Positions 31,927 through 40,583 of a DNA stretch of 64,000 nt are shown piece by piece (within the stretch, counting starts at the first letter, position 1; every line of letters begins with the position of its first letter). The DNA is from Phytophthora sp. 'mugwort' (taxonomy: Eukaryota > Oomycota > Peronosporomycetes > Peronosporales > Peronosporaceae), in assembly GCA_033558025.1 (NCBI GenBank), contig JAUCEF010000013.1:3837001-3901000 (forward strand). The letters are read 5' to 3'. Position numbers and translations under genes: made by a program. Under the pieces are notes generated by a model. The model did no database searches. It saw only the letters and a list, made by a program, of their open reading frames with translations, and had not been told where the DNA came from.

Positions 31927-33200
31927 TTACAAAGGGCTTGGAGGCCAGGAGGTGCACCCGGAACTTGGCAAGGGTATATTTCCTGGCAAGCAGCCCTTGT
32001 CACGAACGCGGTAGTTCCGTCCGGCAGCCTTGAGCTGCTGGCCTGAAACGATATTGCTAATTACGTCCTCAGCTTTGTTATGCAGCAATGCACAACCGAT
32101 TGCGTAATCGTCTGCACCACAGACAGCGCTGAATGGCCTCGTCTCGTCCGGCAATGCCAGGACAGGCTCCTTCTGACGGCTAGCCTTGACATTGTCAAAG
32201 GCTTCTTGGTGCTCACCCCCCCCCCCCCCCCAATTCCAGTCGGTATCCTTCATCAGAAGGCCCGACAAGGTTCTAGCCAGACCCGCGTACCCTCGCTGTA
32301 CTTGTGGAGGTAGTTGGCTTAAGCCCAGCCACTTCATGAGGTCCTTCTGGGACCTAGGCGTTGCGAAATGGCCTTGACCTTGTCCGGGTCGACTCGAACG
32401 CCGACGTTGCTAACGAAGCAACTGACAACTTTAATCTCTTGCACCGCGAAGACGCACCTTCGGTATTGGCATAGATCGTATTCGCTCCCATGACCTTTAA
32501 CACTCGACGGAGGTGCTCCCAATGCACCTCCGTAGCCGTCTTGCCTCCATGGGCACGGTTACAGACGAAGCTCTCGTCAAAGTACGACTGTGCGTACGCA
32601 CGCAGCGGTCTAAGCGACTGCGTGACCAGGCGATTGAACGTCGCCGGGGAATTTGACAGGCCCAGTGGAATCACAAGCCACTCTTGGAGCATACCACATG
32701 GGGTGCTCATTGCGGTGAGCGGGATGTCGCTCTCGCGCATCAGGATCTGGTAGTATCCGTCCACCAGATCCAGGGCGTTGTATAACTCGCACCCTGCCAG
32801 GTTGTTCAACAACACATTTTTCCGCGGGATGGATGCCTGGGCCGGTACCGTCGCGCTGTTCAGCTCGTTGAAAGCATGAACCAGACGTCACTTCCCGTTC
32901 GGCTTCCGAACGCAGAAAGTTGGCGTCGAGTGCTGGGATTTCGATTCCCGGACGATGCCTGCCTTGGCCTTAGCGACGAAGAAGGCATCAGTGACCTCGC
33001 ACTGCTCGCGAGGCAGTGGCTAATGTCCGGTGACAGTAGTTTGTGCCTGGCGTGTCTGACCCCACGACCCGGTGGGAGTTGGACGGTGGACCCTTGGACA
33101 CCACGTCCTCGAACTCCTCATCAAATGATACACGGGATCCTTTGGGTTCATGCGAATCGCAGAACCCAGCGCGTATCACGCTGGGATGAGGATGCCTCCA
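31927..33200 (-). pseudogene. Chromovirus RT and RNase H
   Basis: RT pieces are DTPGTNYCHRTLATASRAV (about 33040), ELYNALDLVDGYYQILMRES (about 32780, first Asp), GMLQEWLVIPLGLSNSPATF and AYAQSYFDESFVCNRAHGGK (about 32590-32540). The catalytic pair, normally Y/F-x-DD, reads YFDE. The RNase H start reads FSAVCGADDYAIGCALL, with Gly where the first catalytic Asp is expected, and QLKAAGRNYRVRDKG lacks both expected Glu residues. A run of 16 C at 32216-32231 encodes a polyglycine insertion before HQEAFDNVKAS. All three active sites are altered. Confidence 0.75.
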
Positions 33201-33289
33201 GGACGTCTTCGTCTATAACCGAGGAGGAATTCAGCTCCCCAGAAGAGGAACAGTGCTTCAAGATTACCACCTCCGCGATCGCCCAGCGT

Positions 33290-33744
33290 TCAGGTTGGCC
33301 AGGAAATCTGTTGGTGCCAACGCTCAGGAGCTCTGTTCACAAGATCATGCATGAATCGTTTCTCTGTCCACCATTCATACGACGTCAACATATACATCGC
33401 ATCAATGCTGTTTTGGTTGCGTGTTCGCACCTTGTACTTCAATTTGAGTGGTTTGTCGGCCGTCCATGTATTCGCATCAGCTGCCGTCATACGCTGATGC
33501 ATCGGCAATTTGCCATTTTCGAAGCCTAAAACTCTCCTTTCGTGAAATATGGCTTTTGAAATGCCTCACACACCAATGCATCCAGAGTTGTCCCGACTGG
33601 AACTTCCACTAGCTGGGCGATGTCATTATAGTCGCACACATACACTTGGACCGTACTCGCTGGGTCCACATCCTCTCGAGATGCACGTGGTGTTGCGTCT
33701 GTAGCGCCATACGTCAGCATGTCTTCGTTGTTTTCTGTTTCCAC
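33290..33744 (-). other. Unrecognised ORF pair next to the Polinton left end
   Basis: Two minus-strand frames (33744-33526, 72 codons; 33508-33290, 72 codons) may be one broken gene. The first contains STVQVYVCDYNDIAQLVEVP and ends YFTKGEF; the second contains YMLTSYEWWTEKRFMHDLVN. No known domain is recognised. They lie between the chromovirus fragment and the Polinton terminal repeat at 34163, so they may be Polinton cargo read inward from that end, or unrelated sequence. Confidence 0.25.
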
Positions 33745-33759
33745 TTCGGAAGCAACCGG

Positions 33760-34162
33760 AATGAATCACTCACAATTCATTTTCTTAATTCATGACGCAC
33801 CTCAAGAATATGATACCCCCCCCTCAAATCAATGATGACATTGACATCCTTCTTACCATAAACAACTCAGAAAGCTTTTTTCGATACTGAGACACGCCAC
33901 GTTGCGCTGGCCCTCTGAAACTTAGTATGACAACACCCAAAAACACCCTATCTTAATGACCAAAAGGATAAGAACTTCCTAATAATACGAACCAACCACT
34001 TCTGAATCAAATCGACCAGAACCAGTATATACCAACAACAACGAATAAAACTGGTATTCACAAAAAAAGATCAAGAGATGCTGTCTGAATGCTTTGATTG
34101 AGTGGTTCTCGAAACTAGTCCTGAAGCGTCGGGTACCTCCTTGTGCTCAATGCTGGTTGCCG
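33760..34162. other. AT-rich sequence inside the left Polinton terminus
   Basis: No ORF is recognised. The stretch is AT-rich and directly adjoins the terminal repeat, so it is presumably the subterminal part of the Polinton. It has no similarity by eye to 4860-4966, the matching position at the other end. Confidence 0.35.
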
Positions 34163-34352
34163 GCTTATGCGAATGCCTGTGATACAGTACCCCCATCCTC
34201 GTATTCTAACCTAATCGACTCGTTGCGTCGTTGAAACCAATGATTGATTATTAGAAACGCTTATAAACGTTTACACCTTTTCTCGATATAGAATAAAGGT
34301 AAGAATAAACGGAAATTAAAAACATACACGTAATCTTCTAGAAGTTACTACT
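34163..34352 (+). repeat. Polinton terminal inverted repeat, second copy
   Basis: This 190-bp stretch matches 4967-5156 in the same plus-strand orientation, from GGCTTATGCGAA to AGAAGTTACTACT. It is bordered at 34353 by GACATA, the complement of TATGTC, and then by copia gag on the minus strand. Confidence 0.8.
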
Positions 34353-34358
34353 GACATA
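34353..34358. other. 6-bp target-site duplication, left copy
   Basis: GACATA on the plus strand is TATGTC in gag orientation, identical to 5157-5162. It is the left copy of the duplication made when the Polinton entered copia gag. Confidence 0.8.
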
Positions 34359-34615
34359 ATCATGTGCTTGACCTTCATCTGGGCATCGTTGAACTGTTTC
34401 TTTTCAGCATCACCCGCGCCCGGGGCCAGCATCTTGTCTCCGTTCGCATATCCCAGGACGTCCTTGTCCGCGAACGAGAGTTTTATCATGTTCTTGTGGT
34501 ACAACTAGCACTGGCCATGCCAGTTCACTGGACGCCCCTTTTGTTGAGTTCGACCTTTGTCCAAGATTCTTGAGCGTTCGGTACTAGCCTTGTTGCCAGC
34601 TTGGGCTGATAACCC
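34353..34615 (-). pseudogene. Copia Gag N-terminus and primer-binding site
   Basis: Downstream of the LTR on the minus strand, GGTTATCAGCCCAAGC (about 34600-34614) resembles the copia primer-binding site complementary to initiator Met tRNA. The Gag start follows from about 34504: MIKLSFADKDVLGYANGDKM and later DAQMKVKHMIMS, where it meets the Polinton terminal repeat at 34352. The interrupted codon register matches the gag piece at 5163, so the two are halves of the same gene structure. Confidence 0.75.
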
Positions 34616-34948
34616 TGTTCCGATTTTAGTTCCGCGACGCAACTCTTGAGAGTACAAGACAAGGAGCTGTGTAAAGTAAAACACGAGCTTTTTATTCCTA
34701 CTCAGTTGCTCAGCTCGCCCTTCTCCTGAGACTGCTTCTCTCTTAGATGTCGTATTCGAGACTGAGTCTGTTCATATGCAAAACTCACTGAGAGCGACGT
34801 GGCCACGATGCCTACTGGCGTCTTCAGCTTGAAACATTCCTTGACCTCGTCCCTCGTCGGGGACGACATGCTGTCGAACACTCTGGAAGCGTCTTGGCCT
34901 AACGGTGGTTCTCGTCCTAACGGTGGCGACCAGAGCTGTATCGTAACA
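34616..34948 (-). repeat. Copia 5' LTR (minus strand)
   Basis: The minus strand starts TGTTACGATACAGC at 34948 and ends ATCGGAACA at 34616, with TGTT/AACA terminal inverted repeats. It matches the LTR at 10062-10397 over its full length with only scattered differences by eye. Confidence 0.85.
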
Positions 34949-36546
34949 CATCGGACCCCATATCTTCTTCGCAGCAGCGCTAAGATATACTGGCAGGGGA
35001 GCCGTGGTCGGTAACGCGGAGGTTAAGGCCATTAACCTCCGTGCGACCGCAACTTGAGGGTACGAGTTTGGTAATGGGATACGGAACCTGAAGAAAGTGC
35101 TAGGAGTGGGTCTATTTTTCCAAGTCTACAAACAATAAAGTGAACGCAAATCCTGCACCTGTATGAGGAAAGATGTCCACATAGCGTGTACACAGCTTGT
35201 GTTTGGCATACTTTATGTCATTCTAAATTTGGAACGTTCTATATTTTATGGCTCGCTTTACCGACCAATGTGCTTTCCCGCTGGCACCAAATTTAGAACG
35301 TAGGATTCGAGGTGTCGGACTGCTCATCAAAGCATCGATTAAGGGTAGGTCCAACAGTGAAATAGAAGAAACAGGTCTCGGCGCGGACATGTACAGTATC
35401 CGGTTCTTTTATTGTGTGATTCGTGTGACGAAGTGCGTTCGGTACTGTAACTGGAAAATAGGGAAGCTTTTCTACGGTAATACATGTAATAGGCTCCTGC
35501 AGTGCAAGTCGCATGCGCGAGTTGACATGTAAGTTTTGCGAGTTGCGGTCCCGGCTTTCTCGGCATGTCTCACCACATGGTCGCCCATTGGGCCAAGGCT
35601 TGGCTTGTGATGGTGCAGCTGGACTTTTTCGGCACAAGTAATACTTGAAGGCCTCTTAAATAGCCCGGCATACCGGTAGGTTTGCCGCTGACCACTCTAC
35701 CTCCGACGTGCGAATCCGAACTCATCTCCTGACAGACCAGACCACCTGCTCCTACTGCCAGGCGAACTCCAATGGAACTGTCTTTATGACAGGCGGGATT
35801 CACACACGGTTGCGGAGGTTCCTCGAAAGGCTGTTAGTTTGACAGCTTTTCAAGTTATGACCGGACTCGACACGCGTTGGGATTCAACTCGTTGGAAAAT
35901 GGGCAGTACAGCGTACTGTAAGGCGCACGGCTGGTTAGTCCGTTGCTGGTGTTAAACCGATCTGCAAGCTGTTCATCGACCCCATCGGCTGCATCTGGCG
36001 TTCTCGGAACTGATCAACTGAGCAGAAAAACTAGCATTTCGCCACTTCGGAAAGCTTCCTTGCGCTTAAGACGGAGGCTGCTTAAAAAATAAGTGCTGGC
36101 AACATTTCCAATTTTGCCAGTGGACCTTCTCATGACTTTGAGGGGATAATATCTACTCTGTTTAGTACCTGATTGCTTGGGCGCTGCTGCACAAGCAGCG
36201 CCCAAGCAATGGGGCCCTTAGGCCCAGAGAGGGCAGCGATGCATCCTTGCCTTAACTGCTAGTAGTTGTTTCTGGACCTTGCTATGAGAGCTTACATTTC
36301 TTTGAGCACAAACGGGCAACCAGAACTACACTTGTTTCAAATTAATATTCTGTTGCTGTGTAAATTAGAATACATCTGGTGGAGTTAGATCTGGAGCGCC
36401 TGATGTTCCTATGATGGGATTGCCGGCCCGCCCCTCACAAGTTTCAGTTCACGCAGCACCGTCGTCTGTTAGACACGAAGAAGCACTGCGGCGCCTGGAG
36501 CTAGGACACGACAACGCAGACGCCAGGACACAAACTAACTGTCAAG
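34949..36546. other. No gene recognised
   Basis: Only short frames occur, none with a known motif. A palindrome lies at 36172-36210. The right end forms the upstream region of the Cys/His-repeat gene. Confidence 0.4.
36172..36210. repeat. Perfect 17-bp-arm hairpin
   Basis: ATTGCTTGGGCGCTGCT and its exact complement are separated by five bases. It is GC-rich in an AT-richer context and is followed by GGGGCCCTTAGGCCC. It may be a MITE core or the end of a transcribed element. Confidence 0.7.
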
Positions 36547-38160
36547 ATGCCACTGGGAGAGAAGCTCGGTCGCCCCTTCGAGCTGCTGTCGCTCATCGGC
36601 CGTAAACGCAAGGACGAGCCGGATGAGAATCACCACCGCCTCAGCGGTGCCGAGGCGCGCGCCTACGCCAATGCCACGGGCTCGGCCACCTCCGGCTATA
36701 CGCACAGCCACAGCTCCAGCCATAGCCACAGCCACAGCAGCCACCATTCAAGCGCCAGCAGCAGCAGTAGCTTCTACCCCGGCGTCAAGTATGAGCGCAT
36801 CACGCCGGCCACACAGGCGGCGCCGGTCGTCCAGTATGAGCGTCTCACACCAGACTCAGCTGCTGCTTCAATCCCGTCCGCGGCCGCCCCCGCAGTCACC
36901 CACCCCTCGCCTCTGGACTACGAGGCCGCGGCGCGAGAAGCGGCCTTCCCCAGCCCGGACTTGGTGCCGTCCGCCGCCGTGGCGTCTAGCTCCTTCCGCT
37001 CAGCGCCGTCCCCCGCCCTGTCGTCGCTCCCCTCCCCTGGCATGCTCACGCCACTGACACCCGCGGTTGGCATGACCCCCACGCCAGTAGGACGCAGCCC
37101 AGTTGTCGACACTATTCGTCCATTGCGCCCGCCTCGCCAAGCTCAGAATCTGGCGAGCCCGGCTCAGCCTCCCGCTGGTCCTGCAGGAGTGCCGTCTGCA
37201 CCCTTTTCCTCTGTGATGGAGGAGTGGATGAGTCAGTTGAGGACCCCGACACCCGACGTGACGCTCTTGCCGTCGCCCTACGATTTTAACAAGGACACAC
37301 CCACGCCTATGGACACGAACAGCATGGACTTGCGGCGGCTTCAGGACGCTCTGCTACCGACGCCCCCACCAGATGTACATGATCAGAGACAATACCCGAA
37401 AAACTCGGCGTACGTGACGACATGTGGGCCCCGTCCACTACTTGAGGACATTGCGTCTTTGTGTCGTGATTTGAACTCGCAGGATCTTTCGGGCTCTAAT
37501 AAGGGAATGCTGCCGTCGTCTAGTGGACAGATCGAAGTCAAGTACGCGACGCTCCCAGCAAGGCCACTGCGTGCTCGTGAGGAAAGTATCAGCAGCGCCT
37601 ATTCGGACGACGGAGAGAGTCAAGCCAAGATGCTGGCGGCGGCCGCCGCGCTTAGCAGCGTTTCATCGATGGGTCTTTCGAGTACCCCGACGTCGGCCAG
37701 CTCCAACTCGGGCACGAAGGGCAAGCGTCGCAAGATGTGTACAGCTGAAGGCTGCCAAAATCTGTCGCGCTCACGAGGACTATGCAAGGCGCACGGGGGA
37801 GGTCGGCGGTGCAGCGTTGACGGCTGCTCCCGTGCTAGCCAAAGTGGTAGTTTGTGTATTACGCACGGTGGTGGCAAACGCTGCACTGTGGATGGTTGTG
37901 TTAAGGCAGCCCAGTCGCGCGGCATGTGTAAGGCCCACGGTGGAGGTGTGCGTTGTCGTGTGGAAGGCTGCGCCAAGAGCTCACAAGGTGATGGTTTCTG
38001 CCGCTCACACGGCGGTGGTCGCCGCTGTGGCCACCCGAGCGGCTGTTCCAAGTGGGCCCAGCGTAACGGAATGTGCATGGCGCACAGCGAGGGTAAGTAT
38101 GGCAACAGCTATCGAGGACGCCAGCATCGAATGGAGGGCGGGGCCCAGATCGTAGCCTAA
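36547..38160 (+). CDS. Cys/His zinc-repeat protein (oomycete 'WRKY19-like')
   Basis: A 537-residue protein from the ATG at 36547. The first 390 residues are low-complexity and rich in Ser, Pro and Ala, with a His/Ser run near residues 55-75. From about residue 397 there are five tandem Cys/His repeats of the form C-x4/5-C-x9-C-x2-H, most followed by GGG (for example CSVDGCSRASQSGSLCITHG). Such arrays occur in a large oomycete family often auto-labelled WRKY19-like because plant WRKY19 has similar units; no WRKY domain is present here. Basic residues (KGKRRK) precede the repeats and fit nuclear location. Zinc and nucleic-acid binding are inferred. The gene is intact and codons are G/C-rich at position three. 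Confidence 0.75.
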   Translation: MPLGEKLGRPFELLSLIGRKRKDEPDENHHRLSGAEARAYANATGSATSGYTHSHSSSHSHSHSSHHSSASSSSSFYPGVKYERITPATQAAPVVQYERLTPDSAAASIPSAAAPAVTHPSPLDYEAAAREAAFPSPDLVPSAAVASSSFRSAPSPALSSLPSPGMLTPLTPAVGMTPTPVGRSPVVDTIRPLRPPRQAQNLASPAQPPAGPAGVPSAPFSSVMEEWMSQLRTPTPDVTLLPSPYDFNKDTPTPMDTNSMDLRRLQDALLPTPPPDVHDQRQYPKNSAYVTTCGPRPLLEDIASLCRDLNSQDLSGSNKGMLPSSSGQIEVKYATLPARPLRAREESISSAYSDDGESQAKMLAAAAALSSVSSMGLSSTPTSASSNSGTKGKRRKMCTAEGCQNLSRSRGLCKAHGGGRRCSVDGCSRASQSGSLCITHGGGKRCTVDGCVKAAQSRGMCKAHGGGVRCRVEGCAKSSQGDGFCRSHGGGRRCGHPSGCSKWAQRNGMCMAHSEGKYGNSYRGRQHRMEGGAQIVA

Positions 38161-38614
38161 CCAGGCCAGATGTGAACACGAGTGTGAACCCTACACTCGC
38201 TAACACCGACTAGCAGCTACGAGAAGCCGAAAGGAACTCTCTCAGTGAATCGACTGAGGCGCATGTGCCAGCAGTACCATACGAGGAGATGCTGAAAGTG
38301 GCGAGTTCTCCCCTCGCACTAGGAGGGAGCGAGTGTGTTGCCCACGAATGAAGTGGACCATCCGCCTGATTGTCTGTCCGGCAAAAGGACGTAGTGTCGA
38401 TTCCTTACGTGTATACATTACCCATTGTCCGCTAAATGCTATCGTTAAGATACCTGAGTACTGTATTACCACCATACGAACACCAGAAGCCTGATTAACG
38501 TCGATTAACGGATCAAAACTTCAACGCGCGCCCGACTCAGGCGATCGGGTACAGCTAGCAAATTCATGTTCTATTGTTGTAAGACATTTATACGGCTAGA
38601 ACCACGTATTCTGT
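38161..38614. other. Short intergenic region between convergent genes
   Basis: This region lies between the stop of the zinc-repeat gene and the end of the minus-strand gene at 38615. No ORF or element is recognised. Confidence 0.4.
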
Positions 38615-39901
38615 TCAGTTTTCCTCATAGTAAGCCACACGTGCATCCAGAGCTGCACCCGCGAGCCAGGTGGACGGGCGTCGCAACCCGCGCTTCGGAC
38701 TACGCACGTGGTTGTAGCTGTCCACGCGAGCATTCACGCGAGAGTAATCGGGCTTCTCCTCGTCAATTAAATGCACAGGACATGCTGCACGGGTGCCAAT
38801 TTTGTCAAGGATTTCCAGCGATATGAACGAATCGCGCTTGAGTTGGCCCTTCGGGGGAGGCATATCTGGATCGGCCTCCTCGCGATCGCAAAGATCGTCG
38901 TCCCACCTCTCAGGAAACGCTACGTTCTTCGTCTGTACTTTCAGCGGTCTTGTCCCTAGTTTCATGTCGCTCCTATATAAACCAGAATGCCGCAACATAT
39001 TAGCACAGGATGAACTACATTTGAATACAATGTCGAGGATTTGGAAAACGTACACTCGATGGTAGGCGTCGGTGAGGATCGTTGGTCGCACAAACTTCTG
39101 ATTCATCTTGAGGCGCGAAGAGATGGTGCCCATACTCTTGTTGCGCTGCACATCGGGGGTATTCTTGATAGCTGTGCGTCCAGCAAGCCCACCACCGCGC
39201 AGCAGATTCTTTACTGTCGTAAACGTGACGGATCCGCGTGACCTGCCCATCGGATCTTGGCGCGACACGCAGGACGTCTTTTTGCTTGAACGTCTACGCT
39301 TAGTCATGCCAATGCGGGACGTACGTCGTCCTTCATCACCACTATCATGGCCTTCTGGCATTGGACCACCATTTGACGCTCCTCCGCGAAACCACAACGG
39401 GTTCGAGCCAAGAGGCTGAACTGGCTGATCTTGAGGAGGTTCAGACGCGCCATTAACGGCGCCTGCATTATTCGCGAGCCCGAAGCGGGCGAGGGAATAG
39501 AGTAACTTGTGCAGCTCCGAATCCGTGACAAGTGGGTTCGTTATTTGCTGCGGTTGCTGCTGATCACGTATGGATGGAACGGTGGATACGTCCGATTCAT
39601 AGCTGGATTGTCGCTTTAAGATGCCACGCTGGGAGGAACCAGGAGCAGCGAAGGAGACTGTGCGTCCTGGAGAGTATTGCGGTGACTCTGGTTGAGAGTG
39701 CGGCGACAGCTTGAATGGAGACGCAGCGCCCGGTACTCGGTAATTATACCCCCGTGATACATCACCTAAAGGCAGTTCAGCTCCGTTGTTAAACGATACA
39801 GCCGAGCGAGGGCCATCTGATGGTTGCTTGGACGGCGGTGGCGACCGCTGCTGAAGAAGGAACGGGTTCTCTTGAGACTCGTCGAACAAGTCTGTGCTCA
39901 T
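38615..39901 (-). CDS. Conserved-looking hypothetical protein, one intron
   Basis: The frame is open from 39946, but the Met at 39901 (MSTDLFDESQENPFLL) is the likelier start. The N-terminal two thirds are disordered and rich in Ser, Pro and Arg, with a basic stretch GMTKRRRSSKKTSC that could be a nuclear signal. The C-terminal third is more ordered (KNVAFPERWDDDLCDREEAD, DSFISLEILDKIGTRAACPV). An 81-nt AT-richer stretch at 38973-39053 has GTACGT and TAG ends and a CTAAT branch-like motif; removing it keeps frame, so a short intron is likely and the protein would be about 401 residues. No family is recognised. It is convergent with the upstream zinc-repeat gene. Confidence 0.6.
   Translation of the reverse strand: MSTDLFDESQENPFLLQQRSPPPSKQPSDGPRSAVSFNNGAELPLGDVSRGYNYRVPGAASPFKLSPHSQPESPQYSPGRTVSFAAPGSSQRGILKRQSSYESDVSTVPSIRDQQQPQQITNPLVTDSELHKLLYSLARFGLANNAGAVNGASEPPQDQPVQPLGSNPLWFRGGASNGGPMPEGHDSGDEGRRTSRIGMTKRRRSSKKTSCVSRQDPMGRSRGSVTFTTVKNLLRGGGLAGRTAIKNTPDVQRNKSMGTISSRLKMNQKFVRPTILTDAYHRVYVFQILDIVFKCSSSCANMLRHSGLYRSDMKLGTRPLKVQTKNVAFPERWDDDLCDREEADPDMPPPKGQLKRDSFISLEILDKIGTRAACPVHLIDEEKPDYSRVNARVDSYNHVRSPKRGLRRPSTWLAGAALDARVAYYEEN
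38973..39053 (-). other. Probable 81-nt intron
   Basis: The donor GTACGTTTTCC and acceptor TTTATATAG fit oomycete consensus. The 81-nt length leaves the frame unchanged, so read-through hides it. The translated intron is Cys- and hydrophobic-rich, unlike the surrounding protein. Confidence 0.6.
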
Positions 39902-40583
39902 AATCGCCAACACGTTGACGCTGCCGACAGATCCGCAGTACGCCATCCTATCGGCCTTGGAATGAAATCGATTGTGCTCCCTTTGCCACGTGTATGCGTG
40001 CTACAGGAGTGGCCTACGCTCGCCTTCTCGACCAACACGAACGCGTCTGCTATTGCTCCTATGTTCTTGTTGTTGCGCTACCAAAAATCGCCCAGTGCTT
40101 CGAGCACAGTGTCAGACTCCCACCTGTTCGTAGGTGGTTGTTTGTTTTCGATGTCTCATCGGCGTCCTCGCGTCGTAGTTTGGTCTCCTCCAGACTTCGT
40201 CCGGATATGAAGACTTATATTTTTCAACGCTGCATAAGACTGCATAGTCTCCTGCAAACTTGTACTTTCACATCACCGATATCTATATACGGCGTAATTT
40301 TGTGACCCCTACCAGCAAGGTTATCCATCAAGTTAAGGCGAGGAAGAGAGAGAACACCTTAGCTAGGGTTTATCGACGGTTTTCATTCGCGTCGAGCACC
40401 TTAGGCGGCGGCATCCATGCACAGGTAACGTTACAGATGAAGTCACGGGGATTCTGACTCATGGAGTTTATTATAAATACTCATGACAAACTACTCTTAC
40501 GTTTGCTACCAACCCACTTCCACTGCAGTGGCGTTCCCACGTGGTCCGCAGCTTTGAACCTTTCTTCCTTTGGATAGCTGATT

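Larger units (their letters stand above)
29702..33250 (-). mobile_element. Ty3/gypsy chromovirus pol fragment (minus strand)
   Basis: The minus strand reads RT (33.2-32.35 kb), RNase H (32.3-31.9 kb), integrase (31.8-30.3 kb) and a C-terminal chromodomain (about 29.9-29.7 kb). Gag and protease are absent, as are LTRs, so both ends are truncated or unrecognised. Catalytic residues are altered in RT, RNase H and integrase. This is a different family from the gypsy element at 12.8-22.4 kb, which has no chromodomain. Confidence 0.8.

Noticed and set aside
32216..32231. Run of 16 C as a programmed slippage site
   Set aside because: It lies in a dead pol fragment with many other lesions; replication slippage is sufficient.
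33526..33744. Possible Crinkler-type effector N-terminus
   Set aside because: No LFLAK-type motif or signal; similarity was only to a generic beta-grasp-like pattern.
35248..35532. Possible N-terminal helix-turn-helix of another Tc1 transposase
   Set aside because: Only a vague helix pattern; no catalytic motifs or inverted repeats follow.
37523..38155. 210-codon Arg-rich frame overlapping the zinc-repeat gene
   Set aside because: It is the +2 shadow of a strongly biased GC-rich gene; the main frame has tandem Cys/His repeats and a full-length product.
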